Below are positions 1 through 9,573 of a stretch of DNA of 64,000 bases, in pieces. Source of the stretch: Nonomuraea montanisoli (lineage in GTDB: Bacteria; Actinomycetota; Actinomycetes; Streptosporangiales; Streptosporangiaceae). Every line of letters starts with the position of its first letter. Position 1 is the stretch's first letter. The position numbers and the translations under genes were made by a program. The DNA lies in the NCBI RefSeq assembly GCF_013363975.1, contig NZ_JABWGN010000024.1:29359-93358 (forward strand), in the 5' to 3' direction. The notes under the pieces were generated by a model. It had not been told where the DNA came from. It saw only the letters and a list, made by a program, of their open reading frames with translations, and searched no databases.

Positions 1-310
1 GCGGCGGGCGGGCGGTGTGGTCGCGGACCCCGAGCGCCTCGACGATCGCCGGCGCCAGGAGTTCCCGGCTGCGCAGCGCGGCGAGGTCGACCATCCACAC
101 GCCGTCCGGGAACGCGCCGCCCAGCGTCGCCGCGGCTCGTGCGGCCAGTCTCGTCTTGCCGACGCCGCCCGGGCCCGTCAGCGTCACGACGGGCGCGGCC
201 GACAGCATCCGCCTGATCTGGGCGATCTCCCGCCGGCGTCCGACGAAGCTCGTACGTTCCGCCGGGAGCCCGTGGGTGCGCCCCCGCGTCCCGGTGCCCC
301 TCGTCCCCAT
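1..310 (-). CDS. AfsR/LuxR-type NB-ARC ATPase regulator, N-terminal part
   Basis: This is the first 103 codons of a gene that continues past the left edge; the ATG is at 308-310. The translation reaches TSFVGRRREIAQIRRML, then a Walker A loop LTGPGGVGKTRLAARAAATL, then FPDGVWMVDLAALR. That order (FVGR motif, P-loop, 'GVWxVDLA') is typical of the STAND/NB-ARC ATPase domain in LuxR-family and AfsR/SARP-like transcription factors of actinomycetes. No DNA-binding domain precedes the ATPase, so any HTH or TPR part would lie outside the window. Family assignment is firm; regulatory role is inferred. Confidence 0.8.
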   Translation of the reverse strand, partial: MGTRGTGTRGRTHGLPAERTSFVGRRREIAQIRRMLSAAPVVTLTGPGGVGKTRLAARAAATLGGAFPDGVWMVDLAALRSRELLAPAIVEALGVRDHTARPP

Positions 311-456
311 CTCCCAAGAGTTACCCGACCTGTCACCCCTACGCCTCCCGGGGGTCATCCACGAGATTTATGGGAGCGCTGATGACTGCGCGGTGATCGC
401 CGCACTGACACTCGAAGCGGCCGCGAACCCGTCCGAACACCCCCCAGGAGGTTCCC

Positions 457-2706
457 GTGCGCCGCCTCTTAGCCCTGATGGCCGCCTGCGTCGTCGCCTG
501 CTCGCTGACCTCGGCGCCCGCGCGGGCGCAGGTCGAACCGCCCCCGTCCCTCCCCGCCGCCACCACGTCCCAGGACGACGCGCCGCACGTGCGCAAGACC
601 CGGCTGGACCTGGCCGACCGCCCGCCCCGGCCGGCCGCCGCCGACGCGCTCCGCAAGGACTACGACGAGCCCGCCAGCGCGCCGCAGCATCCCCGGCCGT
701 CGGCCCGGACCAGCGCCAAGGCGGCCGCCGCGGCGTGCAGCGTGGCCGACTTCACCAGCCGCTCCGGCAGCGCCCTGGTGCAGCAGATCAAGGCGAGCAC
801 CACCGACTGCGTCAACACGCTGTTCAACCTGACCGGCGCCGACGCCTACCACGCCTTCCGCGAGGCGCAGATGACGACCGTCGCCTATGCCCTGCGCGAC
901 AACGCCGCCTCCTACCCGGGCGACAACACCACCTCGACCGCGCAACTGGTCCTCTACCTGCGGGCCGGCTACTACGTGCAGTGGTACCACCCCACCGACG
1001 TCGGCGCCTACGGCCAGGCGCTCGCCACGGCCGTCCAGGCCGGCCTCGACGCGTTCTTCGCCGCCGCCCGAGCCTGGACGGTCAGCGACGCCAACGGCGA
1101 GGTGCTGGCCGAGGCGGTCACCCTGATCGACAGCGCCCAGCAGAACGCGCGTTACCTCTACGTCGTCAAGCGCCTGCTCAACGGCTACGACAGCTCCTAC
1201 GACGCCTCCTGGTGGATGCTCAACGCGGTCAACAACGTCTACACCGTGCTCTTCCGCGGCCACCAGGTGCCCGCGTTCGTCAGCGCCGTCCAGGCGGACA
1301 CCAGCGTGATCAGCACCCTGCGTTCGTTCGCGGCCGGCCACCTGTCGCTGCTGGGCACCGCCCGCGGCTACCTGACCTCCAACGCGGGACGGGAGCTCGG
1401 CCGCTTCCTGCAGCACCAGCCCCTGCTCGCCACGGTGCGGCCGCTGGCCAAGGACCTGCTCGGGCGCAGCTCCATCACCGGCCCGACCGCCGCGCTGTGG
1501 GTGGGCGTCGCCGAGATGACCGACGCCTACGACAAGGCCGACTGCGCCTACTACGACACGTGCGACCTGCAGCGGCGCCTGGCCGACAGCGTGCTCCCGA
1601 TCAACCACACGTGCAGCGCCGGCATCAGGATCCGCGCCCAGGACATGACCTCGGGCCAGCTCTCGGGCACCTGCGCCAGCCTGGCGAACCAGGACGCCTA
1701 CTTCCACAACCTGGTCAGGGACAACGGCCCCGTCGCGGGTGACGGCAACACCAGCATCGAGGTGGTGGTGTTCGACTCCAGCGCCGACTACCAGACCTAC
1801 GCCGGCCCCATGTTCGGCATCGACACCAACAACGGCGGCATGTACCTGGAGGGCGACCCGTCCGCGGCGGGCAACCAGCCGCGCTTCATCGCCTACGAGG
1901 CCGAGTGGCTGCGCCCGGACTTCCAGATCTGGAACCTCAACCACGAGTACACCCACTACCTCGACGGCCGCTACGACATGTACGGCGACTTCGACGCCGG
2001 GGTCAGCACGCCGACGATCTGGTGGATCGAGGGCTTCGCCGAGTACGTCTCCTACTCCTACCGCAAGCAGACCTACGACGCCGCCATCACCGAGGCGGGC
2101 AGGCGCACCTACGCCCTCAGCACGTTGTGGGACACCACCTACGCGCACGACACCACCCGCATCTACCGCTGGGGCTACCTGGCCGTCCGCTACATGTTCG
2201 ACAAGCACCCCGGCGACCTGTCCACACTGCTCGGCCACTACCGGACCGGCGCCTGGAGCACCGCCCGGTCGTTCCTGACCGGCTCGATCGGCAGCCGCTA
2301 CGACACCGACTGGTACACCTGGCTGGCCGCCTGCGCCTCGGGCGCCTGCGCCGGCGGGGACGGCGGCGGCTCCGCCCCCGAGTGCACAGGCGCGGACACC
2401 CGGCAACTGGACCGCGGCTGCAGGCGGAGCAACCTGTCGGCCGCCCAGAACGACTACGCCTACCTCTTCCTGTACCTGCCCGCCGGCGTCTCCCGGCTGA
2501 CCATCACGGCCTCCGGCGGCACCGGCAACGCCGACCTCTACTACAACCCCACCGGCTGGGCCACCACCGGCTCCTACGCCCAGCGGTCCACCGCCTCGGG
2601 CAACGCGGAGACCCTGACCGTCACCAACCCGCCCGCCGGCTACGTCTACATCAGCCTGTACGGCGCGGCGAGCTTCTCCGGCGCCGCCGTCACGACCGAC
2701 TACTGA
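457..2706 (+). CDS. Secreted M9 collagenase with C-terminal PPC domain
   Basis: 749-residue secreted metalloprotease. The GTG start is set by AGGAGG 6 nt upstream. A Sec signal peptide (MRRLLALMAACVVACSLTSAPARA) is followed by a helical activator-like region. The zinc site is H496-E497-Y-T-H500 (NHEYTHYLDGRY, the collagenase form of HExxH), with a likely third ligand E529 in GFAEYVSY. About residues 655-749 form a pre-peptidase C-terminal (PPC) beta-domain, as in bacterial collagenases. M9 enzymes cleave native collagen; real substrate here is not shown. It is convergent with a second secreted protease, and a strong shared terminator lies between them. Confidence 0.93.
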   Translation: MRRLLALMAACVVACSLTSAPARAQVEPPPSLPAATTSQDDAPHVRKTRLDLADRPPRPAAADALRKDYDEPASAPQHPRPSARTSAKAAAAACSVADFTSRSGSALVQQIKASTTDCVNTLFNLTGADAYHAFREAQMTTVAYALRDNAASYPGDNTTSTAQLVLYLRAGYYVQWYHPTDVGAYGQALATAVQAGLDAFFAAARAWTVSDANGEVLAEAVTLIDSAQQNARYLYVVKRLLNGYDSSYDASWWMLNAVNNVYTVLFRGHQVPAFVSAVQADTSVISTLRSFAAGHLSLLGTARGYLTSNAGRELGRFLQHQPLLATVRPLAKDLLGRSSITGPTAALWVGVAEMTDAYDKADCAYYDTCDLQRRLADSVLPINHTCSAGIRIRAQDMTSGQLSGTCASLANQDAYFHNLVRDNGPVAGDGNTSIEVVVFDSSADYQTYAGPMFGIDTNNGGMYLEGDPSAAGNQPRFIAYEAEWLRPDFQIWNLNHEYTHYLDGRYDMYGDFDAGVSTPTIWWIEGFAEYVSYSYRKQTYDAAITEAGRRTYALSTLWDTTYAHDTTRIYRWGYLAVRYMFDKHPGDLSTLLGHYRTGAWSTARSFLTGSIGSRYDTDWYTWLAACASGACAGGDGGGSAPECTGADTRQLDRGCRRSNLSAAQNDYAYLFLYLPAGVSRLTITASGGTGNADLYYNPTGWATTGSYAQRSTASGNAETLTVTNPPAGYVYISLYGAASFSGAAVTTDY

Positions 2707-2713
2707 CGCGCCG

Positions 2714-2752
2714 GTCGTGGCGGGGACGGGCTCGCCCCGTCCCCGCCACGAC
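2714..2752. terminator. Bidirectional terminator hairpin
   Basis: A perfect 17-bp inverted repeat (2714-2730 and 2736-2752) with a 5-nt loop sits between the convergent collagenase and subtilase genes. It has no T-run, as is usual for high-GC actinobacterial terminators. Confidence 0.8.
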
Positions 2753-2777
2753 GTCGGTCACCTCACGAGACAGCCGG

Positions 2778-5700
2778 TCACTTCACCAGATAGGCGTCGG
2801 AGAGGACCTGCTGGACGGAGTTCCCGTCCCTGTCCTTCGCCTCCACCTTGACCGACACGCTGCCCGGGCCCTTGGGGTTGAGCACGAGCACCCGGTCACC
2901 GGGCAGCACGGCGGCCTTCGTCCAGTGCGCGCCCTTGTCGCCGGAGACCCAGGCGGCCCGCAGCGACGGCGACCGGCCGCCCTCCGGCGTGACGGTGAAG
3001 GTGAACGGCCTGCCGCCCTGGACCGTGTCGTCCCCCGGCAGCCCGAGGTCGTACCGCAGCCGGATCAGCGGCACCTGGGCGCACGGCTGCTTGTCGTCCC
3101 ACAGCACGGTGTCCAGACAGGGGAGCGGGGAGCCGGCGCTCGCCGGGCGGGCCGAGCGGAACGTCCAGGTGGTCTCCACGCCCGTGCCAGGATGCTTGCC
3201 GGAGAAGGCGTCCTTCCACGAGTCCGTCAGCCGGTACGTGCCCGGCCCGGCGGGGACGGTGTAGTAGGGCACGCCCAGGTCGTCGTACTCCTGCTTGACC
3301 TCGGCCGCGCCGTTGAACAGGTGGATCTCCTCCTCGCCCCACGCGCCCTGATAGCTGTGGCTCGGGTTCGAGGCGTCGGAGTAGTAGCCGAAGCCGAGCG
3401 GGGAGAGCGCCCGCAGCCGCAGCCGGTCGCCCTGGCGGCAGCCGTCGCAGTAGAAGCTCTGGCCGATCCAGTCCGGCACGTGGGGGCCGTCCGTGAGCTG
3501 GGCGGGCATGATGGCCTCGTTCCAGTCCTCACGCTCCTGGCCGGCGCGGGTGAAGCCGCGGAAGGAGGTGGCGTGCCGCTCACCGCCCGAGGCGGGGTCG
3601 TAGAAGGTGTAGGCCCGCTCCCACAGCACGTCGCCGCCCGTGGTGTTGTAGTACTCGGTCCGGGCCGCGGGCGCGGCGAAGGAGTGCGAGCCGCGCACGC
3701 TGAGCCGCTGCTCGTCGGTGAAGGTGTGGCTGACCTCGTTGAAGTTCGAGGTCGGCCCCCACGCGCCCGGCTGCGGGGCGAACTGGGCGTGGTAGGTGGT
3801 GTCGATCGCGGTGAGGTCGCGGGCCTTCGGCGCGAAGCGGAGACGGCCCGCCGTGGTGCCCTTCACGTAGTCGACCAGCTTGTACTCGAACGGGGTGGTC
3901 GGCGTGACGTGCAGCGCCGCGCTCGGGTACGGCTTGCGGGCCAGGACCTTGCCCAGCCGGTCGGCCTCGCCGTTGTCCAGCCACAGCACCGGGATCTTGT
4001 TCTGGGCCGTGTACGGCTCGGCGCTGAGCAGCCAGGCGAACCGGTCGCTGGTGACCACGCCCGCGGCCCCCGCCTTGATGGCCAGGTCCAGGTCGGTCAG
4101 CAGGAGCTGGAGCGAGTCCCGGGCCGGCAGGTAGACGAGCCGGCCCCGGACGTCGCCGCCGGCGCGCAGGTCGTCGCCCGTGGTGAGGTTCAGGCGCCGG
4201 TCGGAGGCGAACTTCGGCACCAGCGCGTCGTGCTCGCTGACGTAGCGCGGGTTGAGCGAGACGCCGGGCACGCTCAGCTCCACCTCGGGGGCGCGGCGGA
4301 CCTGGTCGAACAGCATCATGAACGTGCCCACCGTGGGCGCCTTGGTGACCGGCGTGACCCAGTACCGGCCCCTGAGGGCCGGCTCGTAGCTGAGCACCGA
4401 GGCGCCCGCGTACATGCGGCCCCCGGCGGTCGTGCGGGCGAAGTTCACGTTGAGGAACACCGGCTCCGACGGGCGCGGCGTGCTGATCTCCAGCGGCTCG
4501 GCCTTGGTCGCGTCCATGGTGACCGTGGTGTCGGCGTCGAGCTTGAGCTCGGGGACGGTGAGGAAGCCGTACTGGAGGTTGCGGTCGGGCCTGCTGTACC
4601 ACCAGGGCGTCTCGCCGATGTAGTAGACGCCGCCGTGGGCGAGCCTGAGCTCGGTCTCCAGGACGCCGGGCGTGTCGGTGGTCCGCCAGTTCTCGGTCCA
4701 CGTGGCCGTCGGCTCGCCCTCGAGCAGCGGGTCGGTGTCGCTGATCCGCGCGGCGGACACCGCACCAGGGTTGATCGTCCACTCCGGACGGCCGACGAAC
4801 CTGACCTTCAGGGTGTGCATCCTGGCCTGCTTGCGGAACGCGATCGGCGCCGTCAGCCGGGTCGTGCCGGCGGTGGCCGTCAGGCGTCCCTCGTACCAGC
4901 CGGGCTCGCCCAGCGTGGGCTCGACGGTGAGGTCCGCGGTCGCGGTGCCGCCCGCCGGGACGGTCAGCGACGACGGCGTCAGCGTGGCCATCCCGGCCGG
5001 CGGCTGCGCGTCGCCGTGCTTCAGCGCCAGCGACAGGTTCAGGGTGACCGGCTCCTTGCCGGTGTTGCGGAAGGTCACCTTCCTGGTCATCGTCTGGCCG
5101 GTGTACGGGTCGGTGAACCCCGCGTAGACCGACGCCACGTCGTCGAAGACCTGCTGGGTGACGGCCTGCCCGATGTCCAGCCGGCCCGCGCCCTGGTCGT
5201 AGACCGTGGCGTCGCCCGGCTTCGCGGTCGCGGTCAGCGCGGTCTTGAGCTGCTCGGGCGTCCAGTCGGGGTGCTGGGCGGACAGGATGCCCGCGGCGGC
5301 CGCCACGTGCGGGCTCGCCATCGAGGTGCCGGACGCCGCCGTGTAGTGCTCGTCGATCGGGCCGCCGCCCGGGACGCTGCTGCCCTCGCCCAGCGAGGTG
5401 CCGGCCGCGCGCGCCGCGACGATGTTCACGCCGGGCGCGGTGATCTCGGGCTTGATCGCGAAGTCCTCGCTCAGGCGGGGGCCGCGGCTGGAGAACGAGG
5501 CGATCTTGTCGGAGGAGTCGACCGCGCCGACGGTGAGCGCCGAGGCGGCCGCGCCGGGGGAGGCGATGGTGTAGCGGCCGGGGCCCGCGTTGCCCGCGGC
5601 GACCACGAACAGCGTGCCGTACGCGGCGGTCAGCTCGTTGGCGGCCTGGCTCAGCGGGTCGGTGCCGTCGGTCGGGTTGCTGCTGCCCAGGCTCATGTTG

Positions 5701-6746
5701 ACCACGCGGACGTGCTGGGTGGCAGCCTGCCACTGCATCGCCGCGATGATCTCGGAGTTGTTGCCGCTGCCCGTGTCGTCCAGCGCCTTGGCGATGGTGA
5801 GCCGGGCTCCGGGCGCGACGCCCTTGTACGTGCCGCCCGAGGCGGCGCCGCTGCCCGCGATGATGGACGCCACGTGGGTGCCGTGGCCGACGCGGTCGGT
5901 CACCTCGTCGGCGTTGCCGCCACCGGGGCTGCCCGCGGGGACGAAGTTGCGGGAAGCGACGATCCGGCCCTGCAGGTCGGGGTGGGCGGCGTCGACGCCG
6001 GAGTCGATGACGCCGACCTTCGCGCCCGTCCCGTCGAACCCGGCTGCCCAGGCCGTGGGCGCGCCGATCTGCGGGTTGCTGACGTCGTCGAGCGCCTTGA
6101 CCTTGCCGTCGAGCCACACCTTGCGCAGGTCGCCGGTCAGGGCCCGGGCGGTGGCCTGGCCTCCTCCGCCGAGGGACTGCCAGAAGGCGGTGGCCTGCTT
6201 CTTGTCCACCTTGATCGCGGCGCCGTCGATGCTCTCCAGCACCATCGGGTCCGAGCCGCCCTTCAGCGCCCTGGCCTTGCCCGCCAGGTCGCCCGTCCTG
6301 GTCCGGGCGTGGTACTGGACGATGAGCGGGATCTTCGGGGACCTGGCGTCGGCGTAGCCGTTGGCCGCCAGGTAGTCGACGTTGAACAGCTCCTTGTCCA
6401 GGAGCCCCTTGGCGAGGTAAGGCCCGGCGTCAGCGGGGATGACGTAGTAGCCGTGCTCGTCCTGCTGAGCCTGGTACGTCCGCGCCTCCCCGGCCGCGCC
6501 GGGCTCCAGGGTGGCCGACGCGCGGCCCGCGGCGTCCTTCGCGTAGACGACGGTGTCGCCGGTGATCAGGGTGATCTTGACCGGCGGTATGGCCTTCACC
6601 GGCGCGTTCGTGGTCGCGGCCGGAGGTGTGAACGTTTTTACGGTCGCCGCGTCGGCCGTTTCCGGGACCGCGACGAGCGGCACGGCGAGAACAGCCCCGA
6701 GTAAGGCCACGAGTCCGCGGCGCCGGGGGGATGGCAGCATGCGCAC
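2778..6746 (-). CDS. Secreted S8 family subtilisin-like serine protease
   Basis: 1322-residue subtilase. A signal peptide (MRMLPSPRRRGLVALLGAVL, cleaved after ETADA) precedes an actinobacterial propeptide-like region with a VKITLITGDTVVYA segment. The catalytic triad is complete: D248 (VGVIDSGVDAAHPDLQGR), H291 (VGHGTHVASIIAG) and S475 (ASGTSMASPHVAA), with an oxyanion Asn in VVAAGNAGPGRY. The roughly 700 residues after the catalytic domain are beta-rich and contain a PA-like segment (GVVTSDRFAWLL...IPVLWLDNGEA). The gene is divergent from a two-HTH regulator, an arrangement that suggests control by it. Substrate unknown. Confidence 0.92.
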   Translation of the reverse strand: MRMLPSPRRRGLVALLGAVLAVPLVAVPETADAATVKTFTPPAATTNAPVKAIPPVKITLITGDTVVYAKDAAGRASATLEPGAAGEARTYQAQQDEHGYYVIPADAGPYLAKGLLDKELFNVDYLAANGYADARSPKIPLIVQYHARTRTGDLAGKARALKGGSDPMVLESIDGAAIKVDKKQATAFWQSLGGGGQATARALTGDLRKVWLDGKVKALDDVSNPQIGAPTAWAAGFDGTGAKVGVIDSGVDAAHPDLQGRIVASRNFVPAGSPGGGNADEVTDRVGHGTHVASIIAGSGAASGGTYKGVAPGARLTIAKALDDTGSGNNSEIIAAMQWQAATQHVRVVNMSLGSSNPTDGTDPLSQAANELTAAYGTLFVVAAGNAGPGRYTIASPGAAASALTVGAVDSSDKIASFSSRGPRLSEDFAIKPEITAPGVNIVAARAAGTSLGEGSSVPGGGPIDEHYTAASGTSMASPHVAAAAGILSAQHPDWTPEQLKTALTATAKPGDATVYDQGAGRLDIGQAVTQQVFDDVASVYAGFTDPYTGQTMTRKVTFRNTGKEPVTLNLSLALKHGDAQPPAGMATLTPSSLTVPAGGTATADLTVEPTLGEPGWYEGRLTATAGTTRLTAPIAFRKQARMHTLKVRFVGRPEWTINPGAVSAARISDTDPLLEGEPTATWTENWRTTDTPGVLETELRLAHGGVYYIGETPWWYSRPDRNLQYGFLTVPELKLDADTTVTMDATKAEPLEISTPRPSEPVFLNVNFARTTAGGRMYAGASVLSYEPALRGRYWVTPVTKAPTVGTFMMLFDQVRRAPEVELSVPGVSLNPRYVSEHDALVPKFASDRRLNLTTGDDLRAGGDVRGRLVYLPARDSLQLLLTDLDLAIKAGAAGVVTSDRFAWLLSAEPYTAQNKIPVLWLDNGEADRLGKVLARKPYPSAALHVTPTTPFEYKLVDYVKGTTAGRLRFAPKARDLTAIDTTYHAQFAPQPGAWGPTSNFNEVSHTFTDEQRLSVRGSHSFAAPAARTEYYNTTGGDVLWERAYTFYDPASGGERHATSFRGFTRAGQEREDWNEAIMPAQLTDGPHVPDWIGQSFYCDGCRQGDRLRLRALSPLGFGYYSDASNPSHSYQGAWGEEEIHLFNGAAEVKQEYDDLGVPYYTVPAGPGTYRLTDSWKDAFSGKHPGTGVETTWTFRSARPASAGSPLPCLDTVLWDDKQPCAQVPLIRLRYDLGLPGDDTVQGGRPFTFTVTPEGGRSPSLRAAWVSGDKGAHWTKAAVLPGDRVLVLNPKGPGSVSVKVEAKDRDGNSVQQVLSDAYLVK

Positions 6747-6863
6747 AACTTTCTCCAGACATGGGAAACACGGCCATCGTCGCCCGCGCGCGATGGAGAT
6801 CGTTTCAACGCTGACCTAATCTGGTGATCAGTCAGGGCACAAGTCCGCCGGACGGGCCAAAAC

Positions 6864-6877
6864 CCGCCAGGTGGCGG
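6864..6877. promoter_or_regulatory. Palindrome between subtilase and HTH regulator genes
   Basis: CCGCCA-GG-TGGCGG is a perfect 14-bp palindrome inside the 183-bp divergent intergenic region. AACCCGCCAG occurs twice, at 6861-6870 and 6879-6888, 18 bp apart. This is a candidate operator; no binding data are available. Confidence 0.35.
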
Positions 6878-6929
6878 TAACCCGCCAGCGCCGCCCGGCA
6901 TCGTGCGGCGGGAGAAGGGGGGCGCGCCG

Positions 6930-7910
6930 ATGCTCGAAGCGATCGGCCTGTCACCGGCCGAGAGCCGCCTGTACGCGACGCTCGTCGAGAACCCGCGCTC
7001 GTCCGCCGCCGAGCTGGCCCCGCTCTGCGGCGTCTCGACGCTGCTGGCGGCCCGCACGCTGGCGGCCTTCGCGCGGCGCGGCCTGGCCAGCAGGCTGCCC
7101 GGCCGCCGCGCCCGCTACGTCGCCGTCGCCCCCGACATCGCGATCAGGCCGCTGCTCACCCGCCAGGAGGAGGAGCTGCACCGGGTGCGCACGGCGATCC
7201 ACGAGCTCACCTCGTCCTTCCACCTGGCCTCGCGCTACGCGACCCACCCGGCCGAGCAGGTCGAGGTGGTCACGGGCACCGACAACATCATCAGCCGGGC
7301 GTACGCGCTGCAGGACAGCGCCCAGACGATGTTCCGCAACATCGACAAGCCGCCGTACGTCATGCGCGACCACGGCGACAACGTGGAGCGGGAGCGGCGG
7401 ATGCTCCGGTCCGGCATCGACTACCGCAGCGTGTACGACCTGGAGTCGCTGGCCGTCCCGGGCAAGCTGCGGCTCGTCCAGGACTCGATGGCGCGCGGCG
7501 AGAAGGCCCGGGTGGTGGCCGACGCGGCGGCCAAGATGTGGATCGCCGACGACGCGGTCGCGCTGATCCCCATCCGCAACGGGGCGTACGCGATCGACGC
7601 GGCGTTCATCCTGCACCAGTCGGCCCTGCTCGACGCGCTGATCGCCCTGTTCGAACGGGAGTGGGGCCGCGGCTTCCCCTTACGCGCCACCCCCGCGTCC
7701 GCGTCCGCGTCGGCCGTCGCGGAGCCCGACGAGCTGACCAGGGAACTGCTCTCGCTCCTGGCCGGGGGCCTGACGGACGAGGCCATCGCCCGCGCCCTGG
7801 GGCTGGGCCTGCGCACGGTGCAGCGCCGCATCCACGCGGTGATGCGCGACCTGAACGCCATCACCCGCTTCCAGGCCGGCCTGGCGGCCCGGGAACGCGG
7901 CTGGATCTAG
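6930..7910 (+). CDS. Transcriptional regulator with TrmB-like and LuxR-like HTHs
   Basis: 326-residue cytoplasmic regulator. The N-terminus (residues about 1-75, GLSPAESRLYATLVENPRSS) is a TrmB-like winged helix. A central sensor-like domain follows, and the C-terminus (about 265-326, LTDEAIARALGLGLRTVQRRI) is a LuxR-type HTH. This architecture recurs in actinomycetes next to secreted peptidase genes. ATG 6930 is preferred over in-frame GTG 6903 because GGGAGAAGGGGG lies just upstream of the ATG. It is divergent from the subtilase, its probable target. Confidence 0.8.
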   Translation: MLEAIGLSPAESRLYATLVENPRSSAAELAPLCGVSTLLAARTLAAFARRGLASRLPGRRARYVAVAPDIAIRPLLTRQEEELHRVRTAIHELTSSFHLASRYATHPAEQVEVVTGTDNIISRAYALQDSAQTMFRNIDKPPYVMRDHGDNVERERRMLRSGIDYRSVYDLESLAVPGKLRLVQDSMARGEKARVVADAAAKMWIADDAVALIPIRNGAYAIDAAFILHQSALLDALIALFEREWGRGFPLRATPASASASAVAEPDELTRELLSLLAGGLTDEAIARALGLGLRTVQRRIHAVMRDLNAITRFQAGLAARERGWI

Positions 7911-7953
7911 CGGCCGGATCCGGAATTTCCGACGAAAGACACTTCGCAGGTGC

Positions 7954-9261
7954 CTACGGCTTGGCCGACGAGGTGATCGGCGATCCGGCCGGGGCCGCGG
8001 AGTCCGGCACCCCTGCGTAGTCCGGCACCCCTGCGTAGTCGGGCAGCTCGACGCCGTTGATCGCGCGCCCGACCAGCTCGGTGAACCATGCGCCGGCGAA
8101 ATCGGGGCGCGGCTCGGCGTCCGGCCCGGGGACGTCGCGGCTGCGGGCGTTCAACCGGCCGATCTCCTGGTTGGCCTCGACGAACGAGCGCATCCGCGCC
8201 TCGTAGCGGGCGAACCCGGCGTCGGGGTCCCATCCGGCGGCGGCCAGCTCTCCGGCCAGCAGGTAGGCGCCGACCAGGGCCAGCCCGGTGCCCTGCCCCG
8301 ACATCGGCGAGGAGCTGAACGCCGCGTCCCCGATCAGCCCCACCCGTCCACTCGACCAGCGGTCCATCACCACCTGGGCGACCTGGTCGAGGTAGAAGTC
8401 CGGGGTGTCGTCCAGGTGCGCGAGGATGTCCGGGGTCAACCAGCCCAGGCCCGCCATCCGCTCACGCAGCAGGACCTTCTGGGCCGCGACGTCACGGTGG
8501 TCGACGTCGAAGTCGGCCGAGGCGAAGGAGAATATGGCCATCGCCCGGGTGGCGTCCTGGATGGGCCGCAGGAGGGCGGAGCGCCCGGACTCCTGGTCCT
8601 GGTACTCGAGCAGCCAGCGGTCCAGCCCGAACTCGTTGGGCACACTGTAGAAGGCCAGCACGTGCCCGAGGTGGCGGAGGAACCGCTCATGCGGCCCGAA
8701 GACCATCGCTCGCAGCGCCGAGTGCAGCCCGTCGGCCCCGACCACCAGCTCGAAGCGCCGCCGGTCGCCGCCCGCGAAGACCACGTCGACCCCGTCCGCG
8801 TCCTGGGCGAGCCCGGCGATTCGGTCGCCGAAGACGTACTCGACGCCGTCGCGGGTGTCGTCGTAGAGCACCTGGGACAGGTCCCCGCGCAGGATCTCGA
8901 TGTCCGCGATGAACCCGTCGCCACCGTCGTCGTCGGCACGGAAGGTCTCCAGCACGTGCCCGTCCGCGTCCACGGTGTGCGCGCCGGCGGTGTCGGTGCA
9001 CGCCGCACGCACCGCCGCGTCCAGCCCCATGCGCCCGATGACCTTCTTGGCGACCCCGCGCGCGTCCACCGCCTGCCCGCCGGGACGCAGCTCGGGCGCG
9101 CGCTCCACCACGGTCACCTCGGCCCCCCGCCGGCGCAGCCAATGGGCCAGCGCTGGTCCCGCGATGCTCGCCCCCGCCACCAACACCCTGGGACCGCTCA
9201 CCCGCGTCCCCCGCCCGCCGGCCCGGATGGTGTGCTCCTGCTCGGAGTCGTCGACGCTCAC
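7954..9261 (-). CDS. FAD-dependent aromatic-type monooxygenase
   Basis: 435-residue class A flavoprotein monooxygenase. The dinucleotide fold VLVAGASIAGPALAHWL starts the protein, a DG motif is present (VVGADGLHSALR), and the FAD-ribityl GD motif is GRVGLIGDAAFSSSPMSG. It resembles the family of tetracycline/rifampicin-inactivating and polyketide-hydroxylating enzymes, but the substrate cannot be read. GTG 9261 is chosen because GGGAGG lies 6 nt upstream; the reading frame stays open further upstream without homology. The C-terminus ends in a short repeat (DYAGVPDYAGVPD) encoded by duplicated 18-bp units. Confidence 0.85.
   Translation of the reverse strand: MSVDDSEQEHTIRAGGRGTRVSGPRVLVAGASIAGPALAHWLRRRGAEVTVVERAPELRPGGQAVDARGVAKKVIGRMGLDAAVRAACTDTAGAHTVDADGHVLETFRADDDGGDGFIADIEILRGDLSQVLYDDTRDGVEYVFGDRIAGLAQDADGVDVVFAGGDRRRFELVVGADGLHSALRAMVFGPHERFLRHLGHVLAFYSVPNEFGLDRWLLEYQDQESGRSALLRPIQDATRAMAIFSFASADFDVDHRDVAAQKVLLRERMAGLGWLTPDILAHLDDTPDFYLDQVAQVVMDRWSSGRVGLIGDAAFSSSPMSGQGTGLALVGAYLLAGELAAAGWDPDAGFARYEARMRSFVEANQEIGRLNARSRDVPGPDAEPRPDFAGAWFTELVGRAINGVELPDYAGVPDYAGVPDSAAPAGSPITSSAKP
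8001..8036 (+). repeat. Two 18-bp tandem units in the monooxygenase 3' end
   Basis: The unit agtccggcacccctgcgt occurs at 8001-8018 and 8019-8036. In frame it duplicates six residues near the C-terminus of the monooxygenase. Confidence 0.85.
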
Positions 9262-9452
9262 CACTGCCTCCCTGTGCTTCTGTCGGAGTGTCCAGCCGTA
9301 TCGACCACGGGTCCGCACAAAACTCATCGGCACGACCGAGATCGCGTCCATGCTCTCGCCAACCGCAAACCGGGCTACCAGGCAGATCCGCGCGCAACAC
9401 AGTGAGACGCTGAAAGGGCCAGTGAGAACGGACATCAAGCCCCAGCAGTCAC

Positions 9453-9559
9453 TCAACCTTCGGTGAGACACCGTAGTCGTGATCAACCTTCGATGACAAT
9501 GCTCAGTCTTCGCTGCGACGGAACATGAGACGACGGGATCCCGGCTCATCGAAGGTGGA
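9453..9559. promoter_or_regulatory. Repeated AACCTTCG-type motifs upstream of the monooxygenase
   Basis: The 312-bp gap 9262-9573 has no gene. It holds a repeated motif: tcaaccttcggtga (9453-9466), tcaaccttcgatga (9483-9496), the weaker tcagtcttcgctgc (9503-9516), and an inverted copy tcatcgaaggtgga (9546-9559). Direct copies start 30 and 20 bp apart, close to whole helical turns, which fits a dimeric or cooperative regulator binding one face. The regulator is unidentified. Confidence 0.45.
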
Positions 9560-9573
9560 GCGCAGCCACGGGT

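Noticed and set aside
1905..6704. A 1599-codon open frame on the plus strand opposite the subtilase
   Set aside because: It is the antisense of the collagenase end and the complete, motif-rich subtilase; its product is Arg/Ala/Gly-rich low complexity typical of GC-rich shadow frames.
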